In this document: one piece after another, positions 40,969-49,415 of the stretch
How the letters are laid out: each line of letters opens with the position of its first letter
Numbering within the stretch: the first letter of the stretch is position 1
DNA from: an uncultured Bacteroides sp.
GTDB taxonomy: Bacteria; Bacteroidota; Bacteroidia; Bacteroidales; Bacteroidaceae
Direction: 5' to 3'
Assembly (NCBI RefSeq): GCF_905207245.1
Contig: NZ_CAJLKP010000039.1
Coordinates: forward strand, 1-56,323
DNA: 56,323 nt
Notes under the pieces: model-generated
Database searches by the model: none
Seen by the model: only the letters and a program-made list of their open reading frames with translations
What the model was told of the DNA's origin: nothing
Translations under genes and position numbers: made by a program

Positions 40969-41976
40969 ATGACAAAAGATACAAATCGTAAATATTGGGT
41001 ATTGATACTGCTGGGATTGCTCTCTTTCCTTGCATTGTTTCTTTATCTGATAGAACTTCTGACTGCCAAGCAGACCTTTACGTCCGTAGCATTCATCAAG
41101 AGCGTCACTATCTCATTTCCATTCATGGCGTTAATCGCCTGGGTGGACTATAAGTTGGTGTCCTTCATTAACGACGCGCAGTGGTTCTCCAGGCATCTGA
41201 TGCTGCGAATCGTCTTTGAAGGAGCGTGCATCTCTCTGCTTGCCGCCGTATTCGTCATTTTAGGGAACATCCCGTTCCGGCAGGAGGAAGGCGTGTGGGA
41301 GTATCTGATGTCCATGCGCTATGGCGAAGTGGTTGTCACCTCTATCCTGTTCAATGTGTTTGCAGTGACCGTCATTGAGTTCTTCGTTCAGAGCAGGAAG
41401 AAGCAGCTGCTGCAACAAGAGAATGTACGGATGCAGTACCGGCAATTGAAGAGCCAGATAAACCCGCATTTCCTTTTCAACAGCCTCAATGTATTGGTGT
41501 CGCTCATCAACAAGGACAGTGAGCGTGCCACGGACTATACCAAAAAGCTGTCCGACGTTTACCGCTATGTACTTACCCACGACCTCGAAGATACCGTATC
41601 CGTCCATAGCGAACTTGAATTTATACAGAACTACATCGAAATACTACAGATACGCTTTGGCGATGGGCTGAACTTCACTTTCGATGTACGGCAGGCTGAC
41701 ATGCAGCGGGAGATTCCCCCGATGACACTGCAAGTCCTGGTAGAGAATGCCGTAAAGCACAATGCACTGACCGCCTCCAGTCCGCTGACCATACATATAT
41801 CGAGTGACAGCCGGAATCTGATTGTCTCAAACAATATCATTCCACGCATGAAAGTAGAGAACTCGATGGGCATCGGACTCGAAAACATCAAGGAGAAATA
41901 CGACCTGATAGCAGGCAAGACTGTCTCCATTATAAAAACAGACCAAGAATTTGCCGTTAAATTACCACTGTTATGA
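40969..41976 (+). CDS. Sensor histidine kinase, LytS/YehU family
   Basis: The start at 40969 (MTKDTNRKYWVLILLGLLSFLALFLYLIELL) begins with the first membrane helix; the frame is open upstream but the extra 44 residues are unlike the family. 335 residues. Four hydrophobic segments precede a cytosolic coiled segment and the His_kinase box (SQINPHFLFNSLNVLVSLI, phospho-His about residue 167), then the ATPase part (PPMTLQVLVENAVKHN, GIGLENIKEKY). Autophosphorylates and signals to the LytTR regulator overlapping it by 4 bp. Confidence 0.9.
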   Translation: MTKDTNRKYWVLILLGLLSFLALFLYLIELLTAKQTFTSVAFIKSVTISFPFMALIAWVDYKLVSFINDAQWFSRHLMLRIVFEGACISLLAAVFVILGNIPFRQEEGVWEYLMSMRYGEVVVTSILFNVFAVTVIEFFVQSRKKQLLQQENVRMQYRQLKSQINPHFLFNSLNVLVSLINKDSERATDYTKKLSDVYRYVLTHDLEDTVSVHSELEFIQNYIEILQIRFGDGLNFTFDVRQADMQREIPPMTLQVLVENAVKHNALTASSPLTIHISSDSRNLIVSNNIIPRMKVENSMGIGLENIKEKYDLIAGKTVSIIKTDQEFAVKLPLL

Positions 41977-42710
41977 AAGTACTGATTATAGAGGACGAGC
42001 CACTGGCGCAAGAAGAACTGGTGCGTATCATCGGGAAGCGTTTTCCCGAAATGAAAATCGTCGGTAAGCTATCTTCCATAAGGGAGAGCATCGAATGGCT
42101 GAAAGAGAGCAAAGCCGGCCTGATATTCATGGATATACATCTTTCCGACGGCAACAGCTTTGACATCTTCGACCATGTAGAGGTGCGCACTCCCATCATT
42201 TTTACCACTGCCTACGACCAATACGCCATTCAAGCATTCAAGGTAAACGGCATTGGGTATCTTCTAAAACCCATCGTAGAAAGCGACTTGGTTGCAGCTG
42301 TGGAGAAACTGGACTATACTCCCGAGAAGCTTACCGAACTGCTGGACACCATCAAGCCCTCCAAAGGATACAAAAGCCGTATAGCCATCAAGTCGGGTGA
42401 CCGGTTCAGCTTTCTGAAGATGGAGGATGTAGCTTACTTTTATGCCGAGGAACGGATGACTTTTGTTGTCCCCAAACAGGGGAAAAAGCAGATTATCGAT
42501 TACACGATAGAGGCACTTGAGCCGCTGCTCGACCCGAAGCGGTTCTTCAGAATGACCCGCGGCTGCATTGCCTCGATAGACTCCATAGGAAGCGTTTCAA
42601 AATACTTCAATAGCCGCCTGAAGATTACCCTGAAACCTGAATATGGAGACAAACTGCTTGTCAGCCGTGTACGTGTCCCCGACTTCTTGCAGTGGCTGGA
42701 CGGCGAATAA
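41973..42710 (+). CDS. LytTR-family response regulator
   Basis: 245 residues. Receiver domain: EDEPLAQEEL (acidic pocket), phosphorylated Asp54 in IFMDIHLSDG, conserved Thr/Ala in FTTAYDQYA, Lys in LLKPIV. After about residue 135 a LytTR DNA-binding domain (IAIKSGDRFSFLKMEDVAYFYAEERMTFVV, FFRMTRGCIASIDSIGSVSKYFNSRLKITL). ATGA overlap with the kinase stop indicates coupled translation. The next gene (42842) with its own promoter is a natural candidate target. Confidence 0.92.
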   Translation: MKVLIIEDEPLAQEELVRIIGKRFPEMKIVGKLSSIRESIEWLKESKAGLIFMDIHLSDGNSFDIFDHVEVRTPIIFTTAYDQYAIQAFKVNGIGYLLKPIVESDLVAAVEKLDYTPEKLTELLDTIKPSKGYKSRIAIKSGDRFSFLKMEDVAYFYAEERMTFVVPKQGKKQIIDYTIEALEPLLDPKRFFRMTRGCIASIDSIGSVSKYFNSRLKITLKPEYGDKLLVSRVRVPDFLQWLDGE

Positions 42711-42803
42711 GCGTATGCGGCATTTCATCCGAGGAAAGCTTTATTTCATCCAACGGAAAATGGAGTCTGCCCGAAACTTCTTTCATTGCCTCCCGTGCGC
42801 CGC

Positions 42804-42812
42804 TACCTTTGC
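42804..42812 (+). promoter_or_regulatory. -7 box of the surface repeat protein gene
   Basis: TACCTTTGC fits TAnnTTTG, 30 bp before the start at 42842. Confidence 0.6.
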
Positions 42813-42841
42813 AGCGCTAAAACAATAAAACCAAATTAACA

Positions 42842-43804
42842 ATGAAGAAGTTCTTTTTATCCGTTGCAGTCATCTGCATATCCGTCATGTCCGTATCAGC
42901 GCAGGAAACTCGCGAAAGGGACTTTCAGCTTAGCTTCATCACTCCACTGGGAACAAACGGGGCGCAATCACATCTGACTATCAACAAGGTGTCGCTCAAC
43001 GTCCTTGGAGGACACAGCTATGGTAACACAGCATTCGAGTTCGGCGGTTTGTACAATGTCAATCTCCACCTGACCAAAGGTTTTCAGTTTGCCGGCATTG
43101 CCAACTACAGTGGCGACACCCGTAATGCAGCCCAATTTGCCGGCATCACCAATATGGCGGCAGACGGTTCCACACCGTTTCAGTTTGCCGGTATTGCCAA
43201 TGTAGCGGAAGAAGTCTCAGGATTACAGTTTGCAGGCATCGTAAACATCGCCAAAAAGGTAAAAGGCGTTCAGTTCGGACTCTTCAACTATGCGGACGAG
43301 AGCGAAGGAGTATCTGTCGGACTTATCAATATCGTCAAGCATGGCGGCAAGCACGAGTTTGAAGTCGCATTCTCCGAGGCCTTGAACACAGCCGTAAGTT
43401 TCAAACTGGGAACGGACAAGCTTTATACCATCTTTTCCGGCGGCATCAACTACCTTAATAGTCCGGTGGAGTATGCCGTAGGATTGGGCTTCGGTACTCA
43501 TATAGACTGGAAAAAAGGCTGGGGAAATCAGATTGAAGCCATCGGATATGCACTGACGGAACAAGGGGAGTTTCATGGAGGAGTGAATATGCTTACCCAA
43601 CTAAAATATAGCGTGTCCAAGGAACTGGCGCCTCACTTCAAGGTCTTTGCCGGTCCGGTCTTTAACATGACGATATCAGACTATGTCAACCCTGAAACAG
43701 GAGCAATCGGCAGTTCTCTTTCTCCCTATTCCATGTGTTCCAATGACAACGGAAGCACTCGCCTGAACGGCTGGATAGGTTTCAGTGCCGGAGTGAGGTT
43801 CTGA
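42842..43804 (+). CDS. Exported repeat protein, LA_2272-type surface repeat family
   Basis: 320 residues with signal peptide MKKFFLSVAVICISVMSVSAQ. Residues 75-165 hold repeats of about 20 residues with the core QFAGIxNxA (FQFAGIANYSG, AQFAGITNMAA, FQFAGIANVAEE, LQFAGIVNIAKK, VQFGLFNYADE, VSVGLINIVK). The second half (FSGGINYLNSP, VGLGFGTHIDWKKGW, HFKVFAGPVFNMT, WIGFSAGVRF) alternates like outer-membrane beta-strands and ends in aromatic-x-Arg-Phe. Likely a small outer-membrane beta-barrel or surface protein; function unknown. Confidence 0.78.
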   Translation: MKKFFLSVAVICISVMSVSAQETRERDFQLSFITPLGTNGAQSHLTINKVSLNVLGGHSYGNTAFEFGGLYNVNLHLTKGFQFAGIANYSGDTRNAAQFAGITNMAADGSTPFQFAGIANVAEEVSGLQFAGIVNIAKKVKGVQFGLFNYADESEGVSVGLINIVKHGGKHEFEVAFSEALNTAVSFKLGTDKLYTIFSGGINYLNSPVEYAVGLGFGTHIDWKKGWGNQIEAIGYALTEQGEFHGGVNMLTQLKYSVSKELAPHFKVFAGPVFNMTISDYVNPETGAIGSSLSPYSMCSNDNGSTRLNGWIGFSAGVRF

Positions 43805-43805
43805 G

Positions 43806-43866
43806 TGTGGGTAATAGGAACCAGATGTCTATAATGAACTCCTGATTCCTATGAATGTAGCCCACA
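43806..43866. terminator. Imperfect inverted repeat between convergent genes
   Basis: TGTGGG and ATAGGAA on the left pair with TTCCTAT and CCCACA on the right. It lies between the convergent repeat-protein and PLP-lyase genes. No T-run. Confidence 0.4.
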
Positions 43867-43886
43867 AGGATGAATGAGTACCGGAA

Positions 43887-45047
43887 TTAAAAGCGCAGTC
43901 CCTTTCTCATCTTTTCCAATCCTTCCAACATCACCTGCCGCGGACAGGCGATGTTGATGCGGACAAACCCCTCTCCTGCCTCACCGTACATGGTGCCTTC
44001 GTTCAGCCAGAGTTTCTCCTTCTTCAGCAGCAAGTCCACAATCTCCACGGAGGATATCCGCAACGCCGAACAGTCCACCCACACCAAGTACGTGCCCTCC
44101 AGCTTCGTCACCGGAAGCTGCGGCATATACTTGTCGAAGTAGGCGCGCAGGTAGGTGTAGTTGGCAAAGAGGTAGTGGTTCAGCTCGTCCAGCCACTCCC
44201 CGCCCTCGTTGTAGGCAGCCATCAGCGCCTCGACGCCGAAGGGATTCACGTCGCACACCTCGTTGTCATTGATGGCGCGGTCTATCTTTCTGCGTACATC
44301 CGCATCGGCTGCCACGATGTTGGCTATCTGCAAGCCCGCCATGTTGAACGACTTGCTGGGTGAGTTGCAGGTGACGGAGTGCATCAGGAATTCCTGCGAA
44401 ATGGAGGCAAAGGGGGTGTAAGTGTAACCGGGGAAGGTCAGCTCGCAATGAATCTCGTCCGCCACCACCAGCACGTTGTGGCGCAGGCAGATTTCGCCGA
44501 GGCGCAGCAGTTCTTCGCGCCGCCACACTCTTCCGGCAGGATTGTGCGGATTGCACAGCAGGAGCAGCTTCACCTTCGGGTCCGCCGCTTTCCGCTCCAG
44601 GTCGTCGAAGTCCATGCGGTAGGTGCCGTCCTCATAAATCAGCGGACTTGCCACCGTCTCGCATCCGTTGTTGCGGATGGACGAGAAGAAGCAGTTGTAC
44701 ACGGGCGTCTGCACCAGCACCTTGTCGCCGGGCACGGTCATTGCCTTGATGGTGGCGGACAGGGCGGGCACCACGCCGGAGGTGTATATCACCCACTCGC
44801 GGTCTATCTCCCACCCGTGCCGCCGCCCGAACCATCGGCTGAGGGACTCATAATAGGCGTCGGGCACCCGGACATAGCCGAAAATGCCATGCTCCACCCG
44901 CCGCTTCAATGCCTCCACCACCGCAGGCGCCGTGCGGAAGTCCATATCCGCCACCCACAGGGGAAGCACGTCCGCATCCGCCGCCGAATCCCATTTGTAG
45001 GAGTTCGTGCCGCGGCGGGGAATCCGTTCGTCGAAGTTGTATCTCAT
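43887..45047 (-). CDS. MalY/PatB-type PLP-dependent C-S lyase/aminotransferase
   Basis: The start at 45047 (MRYNFDERIPRRGTNSYKWD) matches the family; the codons upstream belong to the previous gene. 386 residues, fold type I. ADVLPLWVADMDFRTAPAV, YTSGVVPALSATIKAMT, LLCNPHNPAGRVW, VVADEIHCELTFPG and the PLP lysine in NSPSKSFNMAGLQ are all present. Cleaves cystathionine or cysteine conjugates to thiol, pyruvate and ammonia. Its ATG overlaps the DUF3737 stop (ATGA). The opposite strand is open for long stretches because of GC-rich codons, not a gene. Confidence 0.92.
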   Translation of the reverse strand: MRYNFDERIPRRGTNSYKWDSAADADVLPLWVADMDFRTAPAVVEALKRRVEHGIFGYVRVPDAYYESLSRWFGRRHGWEIDREWVIYTSGVVPALSATIKAMTVPGDKVLVQTPVYNCFFSSIRNNGCETVASPLIYEDGTYRMDFDDLERKAADPKVKLLLLCNPHNPAGRVWRREELLRLGEICLRHNVLVVADEIHCELTFPGYTYTPFASISQEFLMHSVTCNSPSKSFNMAGLQIANIVAADADVRRKIDRAINDNEVCDVNPFGVEALMAAYNEGGEWLDELNHYLFANYTYLRAYFDKYMPQLPVTKLEGTYLVWVDCSALRISSVEIVDLLLKKEKLWLNEGTMYGEAGEGFVRINIACPRQVMLEGLEKMRKGLRF

Positions 45048-45910
45048 TGGTCGAAGCAAGTTGTGTCGTCCCACAGTTTCAGCTCGCAGTCTGCCGGAGC
45101 CTTGATGTTCTCATCGATAATTATCTCGCCATAGCTTTCGGCGGTGATGCAGCCCGTGGCGGGGTTCTTCACGCCGCTTATCGGGCTGTTGATGGTGGCT
45201 TGCACGCTGCTGTACTCAAAGGCACGGTCGCAGTCAGCACCGAAGGTGCAGTTCTCCAGCACAAGATCGTGTGCATAGCAGAGGGGCTGCTCGCCGGTGA
45301 TGTGGCAGTTCACCAGACGCAGGTTGCGCGAGTGCCAGCCCAGGTATTCGCCGTTCAGCTCGGAGTCATAGACGGTGACGTTCTCCACTTCCCAGAAAGC
45401 ATCCTTCGTGGTGATTTTGGCGTTGTGCAATTCCACGTTCTTCACGTACTGGAAGACGTATTTGCTGTCGCTCTCCAGTCCGTCAATGTAGATGTTGTTG
45501 CTGAACATGAAGGGGTAAGTGCCGCCGTGCAACTTCAGATTCTTAATGTGCAGGTCGTTGCAACGCCAGAACACTTCGTCGGCATCGTTCATCTCGACGT
45601 TCTCCATCTCGATGTCGCTCATCTCGCGGAACATCTTGGGGGCGTCGATGCGGGTATCTTTCATCTTCAGGTGGTCGGAATACCACAGGGCCGAGCGTCC
45701 GCCCACGTCGAAGAAGCAGCGGTCGATGGTGAAGCCATGCACGTGCCAGAAGGGGTAATTGCCCTCGAAGCGGCAGTTGGTGGCGATGATGTTGCTGCAT
45801 TCCTTGATGGCGGATTCTCCGGCACGGATGATTACGTTTTCCAGTTGCAGGTCGTGTGTTCCAAACAGCGGACGTTCGCCGCCAAATTCTTTGTCTTTTA
45901 TCAGTTCCAT
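45044..45910 (-). CDS. DUF3737 family protein (right-handed beta-helix)
   Basis: 288 residues, MELIKDKEFGGERPLFGTHDLQLENVIIRAGESAIKECSNI. About ten turns follow a repeating pattern of V/I-x-N/D-C/S-x-I/F (FTIDRCFFD, IEMENVEMND, LHIKNLKLHG, VELHNAKIT, VTVYDSELN, LRLVNCHIT, LVLENCTFG), the hallmark of a parallel beta-helix. No signal peptide. The family is common in gut anaerobes, often beside PLP lyases, and has no proven activity. Translationally coupled to the lyase. Confidence 0.88.
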   Translation of the reverse strand: MELIKDKEFGGERPLFGTHDLQLENVIIRAGESAIKECSNIIATNCRFEGNYPFWHVHGFTIDRCFFDVGGRSALWYSDHLKMKDTRIDAPKMFREMSDIEMENVEMNDADEVFWRCNDLHIKNLKLHGGTYPFMFSNNIYIDGLESDSKYVFQYVKNVELHNAKITTKDAFWEVENVTVYDSELNGEYLGWHSRNLRLVNCHITGEQPLCYAHDLVLENCTFGADCDRAFEYSSVQATINSPISGVKNPATGCITAESYGEIIIDENIKAPADCELKLWDDTTCFDQ

Positions 45911-45923
45911 TGTTATCTATTTA

Positions 45924-46418
45924 TTATTGTATTTCAAAAGTCACGCTCACATTCCCCGCCCCGAGGGCTGCGGCAAGTCCCGAAGCATCACTCATCCGCC
46001 CCAAGCGCGTGTAGCTGTAGGAGGTGCGGAACGTTTCGTAGAAAAGCACCAGGCACGACGAGCCGTAAAGCATCAAGTCGCCTGCCCCGATGGTTCCCGG
46101 ATGGACGGATGCCGTGGGCAGGCTGCCGGACAAGTAATAGTATTTCTCGTTGCCGTTCAGTTCGGACATGTTCACGGTCATGGGCAGCAGTGCCTTGAAA
46201 GCCGTTGCCGCCGCATTGTTCTCTAAAGCGACGCTGAACGAGGCAGTGCCGACTGTTATCTTCAGATGATTGCTCATGGTAGGGTTGTTATTATCATTAT
46301 TATTGTCATCAGGCGTTTCCGGCTGCCCTGCCTCCACTATCGGCTCGTCCGTACCACACGATACGGAACTCACCGAAAGGGACATCATTATAAAAAGGAT
46401 TGAAAGTAAACGTTTCAT
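45924..46418 (-). CDS. Cyclophilin-like fold lipoprotein
   Basis: 164 residues. MKRLLSILFIMMSLSVSSVSCGTDE is a lipoprotein signal (SVSC), followed by an Asp/Asn-rich linker and a cyclophilin_like domain: LKITVGTASFSVALENNAAATAFKALLPMTVNMSELNGNEKYYYL, GAGDLMLYGSSCLVLFYETFRTSYSYTRLG. These proteins share the cyclophilin barrel but usually lack the prolyl-isomerase residues. Full-length relative of the deletion remnant at 14020. First gene of the class 2 operon with DUF3737 and the PLP lyase. Confidence 0.84.
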   Translation of the reverse strand: MKRLLSILFIMMSLSVSSVSCGTDEPIVEAGQPETPDDNNNDNNNPTMSNHLKITVGTASFSVALENNAAATAFKALLPMTVNMSELNGNEKYYYLSGSLPTASVHPGTIGAGDLMLYGSSCLVLFYETFRTSYSYTRLGRMSDASGLAAALGAGNVSVTFEIQ

Positions 46419-46445
46419 CAGTTATCTGTTTTTCATTTCTACACC

Positions 46446-46512
46446 GCAAAGATACGGCAGAAAAGGTATCGGCTTTGTAGATAAATTACAGACATATTAA
46501 CCCGAATTACTG
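46446..46512 (-). promoter_or_regulatory. Class 2 operator and -7 box (cyclophilin-like/DUF3737/lyase operon)
   Basis: Minus-strand TATCTTTGC (46446-46454); ATTACAG at 46485-46491 and ATTACTG at 46506-46512 start 39 and 60 nt away. The distal half-site overlaps the stop codon of the MATE gene (46507-46509). Confidence 0.75.
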
Positions 46513-47934
46513 AAGTTTGCCCAGCTTCAACCATTTCCCCCTCCAGAGGCGGAACAGGAAAATGCTTCCACGGAAACAAAGCTCGATGCACATAGCAATC
46601 CACACCCCTTGCAGTCCCATCATCGGGGCAAGCCATGCGGCAAGCGTGAGGCGCACCGCCCAAATGCTGCCCAAGTTCATCGCACTAGGTATCAACGTAT
46701 CGCCTGCCCCCACAAACACACCGTAGCCCACGATGGAAGCGGCAAACATAGGTTCGGCAAAGGCTTCGATGCGCAATGCCATCACGCCCAGCGACAACAC
46801 TTCGGCATCGGGCGTCATCAACCCCATCATCCACGGAGCTGCCACGTACATCACCACGCCCATCACCCCCATCACCACCATACCCAGTAACACTGTGATA
46901 TGAGCGAAGCGTTTCGTCAGTTCCAGCCGTCCGGCACCGATGCTCTGCCCCACCAGCGTGGTGGCGGCATCGGCAATGCCATAACCGGGCATGTAGCAGA
47001 GGCTCTCGGCAGTAATGGCAAAGGAATTGGCGGCAATCGCCACCACACCCAAGGGTGCCACGATGACGGTGGTCATAATCTGTGCGCCACATAATATAAT
47101 GTGTTCGGCACCCATCGGCAGACTGATGCGGAGCGCCCTCTTCAGGCAGTCGGTCTTGGGCAGAAAGCTGTCTCGCTCCTGCGTCAGCCTCAGGTCGGGA
47201 GAGCGGAAACAGAGGAACCACATCATAAGTGCCGCCGTCACCAGCTCGGCAAGCCCCGTGCCCAGCGCCGCTCCCACCACGCCCAGTCCGGCACCCGGCA
47301 GGGAAAACGTGAAGCCGAGGCATTGCCACTCATGGGAGGGGAAGATGAGGAAGAGATTGAATACCACGTCCAGCACACACATCAGTACGTTCAGCAGGCT
47401 GGGCACGAACATATTGCCGCAGCATCGCAGCATGCTGCCGCCCAAGAAGCTAAGTTGGAGAGCCGGAAGGGACACGGCGAATATCAGAAAGTAGAGCGAA
47501 GCATCGTGCGCAATGGAAGTATCGCCTCCCAGCCACATGGGCAGCACGCCACTAATGCCACACCCCACGGCAAGCAGCAGGAAGCTGAACAGCAGTGTCG
47601 CCACAATAGATTGGCGCAGCACTGTCCTTGCCCTCTTCCGGTCTCCGGCACCGATGCAGTGCGCCACCTGTACGGAGAAGCCCGTGGCAACCGAGGTGCA
47701 GACACCCCAGAACAGCCAAGTGGTGGTGGATACCAGTCCAATGGAAGCGGAAGCGTTGGCTCCCAGGCTGCCCACCATCGAAGCGTCAATATATTGCATG
47801 ACGATGGAGGACACCTGCGCCATAATGGCAGGCATACTTAGTTGAGCGGTCAGGCGCAACTGCTGTTTCAGTGTCATAGGTTGTCCGTCACGAATGAGGG
47901 ACAGGAAGGTATTGCTTTGTTTCTCCAGATTCAT
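46507..47934 (-). CDS. MATE-family multidrug exporter
   Basis: 475 residues, about 12 membrane helices in two related halves (LSMPAIMAQVSSIVMQYIDASMVGSLGANASASIGLV in the first; ISLPMGAEHIILCGAQIMTTVIVAPLGVVAIAANSFAI in the second). The conserved acidic site is not readily assigned by eye. Exports cationic drugs or metabolites by Na+ or H+ antiport across the inner membrane. The ATG directly follows the TAG of the DUF418 gene, so the two are one transcript. Confidence 0.9.
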   Translation of the reverse strand: MNLEKQSNTFLSLIRDGQPMTLKQQLRLTAQLSMPAIMAQVSSIVMQYIDASMVGSLGANASASIGLVSTTTWLFWGVCTSVATGFSVQVAHCIGAGDRKRARTVLRQSIVATLLFSFLLLAVGCGISGVLPMWLGGDTSIAHDASLYFLIFAVSLPALQLSFLGGSMLRCCGNMFVPSLLNVLMCVLDVVFNLFLIFPSHEWQCLGFTFSLPGAGLGVVGAALGTGLAELVTAALMMWFLCFRSPDLRLTQERDSFLPKTDCLKRALRISLPMGAEHIILCGAQIMTTVIVAPLGVVAIAANSFAITAESLCYMPGYGIADAATTLVGQSIGAGRLELTKRFAHITVLLGMVVMGVMGVVMYVAAPWMMGLMTPDAEVLSLGVMALRIEAFAEPMFAASIVGYGVFVGAGDTLIPSAMNLGSIWAVRLTLAAWLAPMMGLQGVWIAMCIELCFRGSIFLFRLWRGKWLKLGKLQ

Positions 47935-49170
47935 CTACTTTAGAAGTTTGAGCCACTTGCCGTAGGTCAGCATCCGCCAAATCCATTCCAGCGGACCGAA
48001 CAGGCAGTAACGCAGCCACAGGTGGCTGAAAGCTATTTCAGCGGCATATACGCCGGTGGCTATCAGCAGCACATGGACTAGCCCCATATCTGCCCCCAGT
48101 CCCCAGCCGATGCCATAGAAAATGAACATTCCCCAAAGGGACTGCCCGATGTAGTTGGTAAGAGCCATGCGCCCCGGAGTAGCGAGCAAACGGAAAACGC
48201 CGTATTCCTTATTCCGAGAATAGCAGAGAGCAAAGCCTGCCGCATATGCCATACCCATGGGAAAGACGCTGAAGGTATAAAATAAGGTATGTACTGCCAA
48301 TCCGCAAGGATGTGCATTGAGCGCACTCCACGCATACAGCAGCGAAGTGGGTAGGCCGATGAAAAAGCCCCAACGGGTGACTTGTTTCAGCAGTTGGCGG
48401 TTCTCGTCCAGACGGGCATATAAACGATTCTTACCGATATAGAAGCCTATCAAGAATAATCCCATCACCTTGAATATACGGTTGCCATCGATGAATTCCT
48501 GTATCCGGACCAGCGCACCTTGTATAAGGAAATGAAAGACCTCTTTATAACTTTCCGCATCACGCAGCCAATAGGCAAAATTATCGTCCGTAATGCCGTA
48601 ACGGGCGCAGTAATATTGCTGTGCTTGTACCACGGGGGCAGAAGGATAGATGCCCGTCGCTTCAATGAAAGCATCAATTCCTATCGGTAACAACAAAAAG
48701 ATGGTAGCAGATGCAAGCAACCCTCTGCTGGAAACATTGCGGAACAGTGGCAGAAACAGCCCAAGCAAGGCGTAAAGCATCAGTATGTCTCCACTCCATA
48801 CAAACATCAGGTGCACGAAGCCTATCAGCAGCAACATCATCATCCGTCGGTAGAAAATCAGGAAACCGTTGATATGCTTCTGCATGGCATTCGAGATGAT
48901 GATGGAAAATCCTATGCCAAACAGCAAAGAGAATAAAGTATAGAATTTACCATCAATAAATACGTATTGCAGATAGCGAACGATACGGTCTATGCCTCCC
49001 GTCGCCATTCCGGCGGCAATATCGGGGTGCAAGAAGGTGTATAGAGAAAATTCGGGTAAGTTCGCCAGGCAAATGCCGAATAATGCCAGTCCGCGTAAGG
49101 CATCCAAAACGATGTGCCTTTCCTTTCCACGGACGGGAGCGGCACTTTCTGTGTGTATAAGATTTTCCAA
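47935..49170 (-). CDS. DUF418 membrane protein (YeiB-like)
   Basis: About 411 residues from a TTG at 49170 (ENLIHTESAAPVRGKERHIVLDALRGLALFGICLANLPEF). The frame is open up to 49218, but those codons lie on or upstream of the -7 box at 49195, so TTG is the likelier start. Eight or more hydrophobic segments; the C-terminal DUF418 block is TPGRMALTNYIGQSLWGMFIFYGIGWGLG with LWLRYCLFGPLEWIWRMLTYGKW. Function unknown; the family may be an acyltransferase-like membrane enzyme or transporter. Co-transcribed with the MATE exporter. Confidence 0.82.
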   Translation of the reverse strand: MENLIHTESAAPVRGKERHIVLDALRGLALFGICLANLPEFSLYTFLHPDIAAGMATGGIDRIVRYLQYVFIDGKFYTLFSLLFGIGFSIIISNAMQKHINGFLIFYRRMMMLLLIGFVHLMFVWSGDILMLYALLGLFLPLFRNVSSRGLLASATIFLLLPIGIDAFIEATGIYPSAPVVQAQQYYCARYGITDDNFAYWLRDAESYKEVFHFLIQGALVRIQEFIDGNRIFKVMGLFLIGFYIGKNRLYARLDENRQLLKQVTRWGFFIGLPTSLLYAWSALNAHPCGLAVHTLFYTFSVFPMGMAYAAGFALCYSRNKEYGVFRLLATPGRMALTNYIGQSLWGMFIFYGIGWGLGADMGLVHVLLIATGVYAAEIAFSHLWLRYCLFGPLEWIWRMLTYGKWLKLLK

Positions 49171-49194
49171 TATTCTATGTTCTATTTTTCCGAT

Positions 49195-49261
49195 GCAAAG
49201 ATCATGCGAATAAAGCAATGTGCAGGTAGATAAATTACAGATATATCAACCCGAATTACAG
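49195..49261 (-). promoter_or_regulatory. Class 2 operator and -7 box (DUF418-MATE operon)
   Basis: The minus strand reads GATCTTTGC (49195-49203), a one-base departure from TAnnTTTG. ATTACAG at 49234-49240 and 49255-49261 start 39 and 60 nt away. It shares about 38 bp with the site at 46476-46513. Confidence 0.72.
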
Positions 49262-49324
49262 AATTTCACCAATAACCTCTTATTCCTTATATATTAGGAT
49301 ACAATCGGCAGAAAAAGTGGCTTT

Positions 49325-49391
49325 CAGTAATTGAGGTTATTAAATCCGTAAACGGGGTATCTCTGCATCTACCAAATCTCCGTAATTTTGC
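49325..49391 (+). promoter_or_regulatory. Class 2 operator and -7 box (alpha/beta hydrolase gene)
   Basis: Plus-strand mirror image of the other class 2 sites: CAGTAAT (49325-49331), CCGTAAA (49346-49352) and TAATTTTGC (49383-49391), with the same 21-, 39- and 60-nt offsets. Confidence 0.72.
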
Positions 49392-49415
49392 ACTCAAACA
49401 AGAACAGAACTTAAT

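Noticed and set aside
44909..46198. 429-codon plus-strand open frame
   Set aside because: It is antisense to the PLP lyase, DUF3737 and cyclophilin-like genes, with low-complexity His/Val-rich translation; an artefact of GC-rich third positions. Similar antisense frames at 36681-37583 and 38755-39651 were dropped for the same reason.
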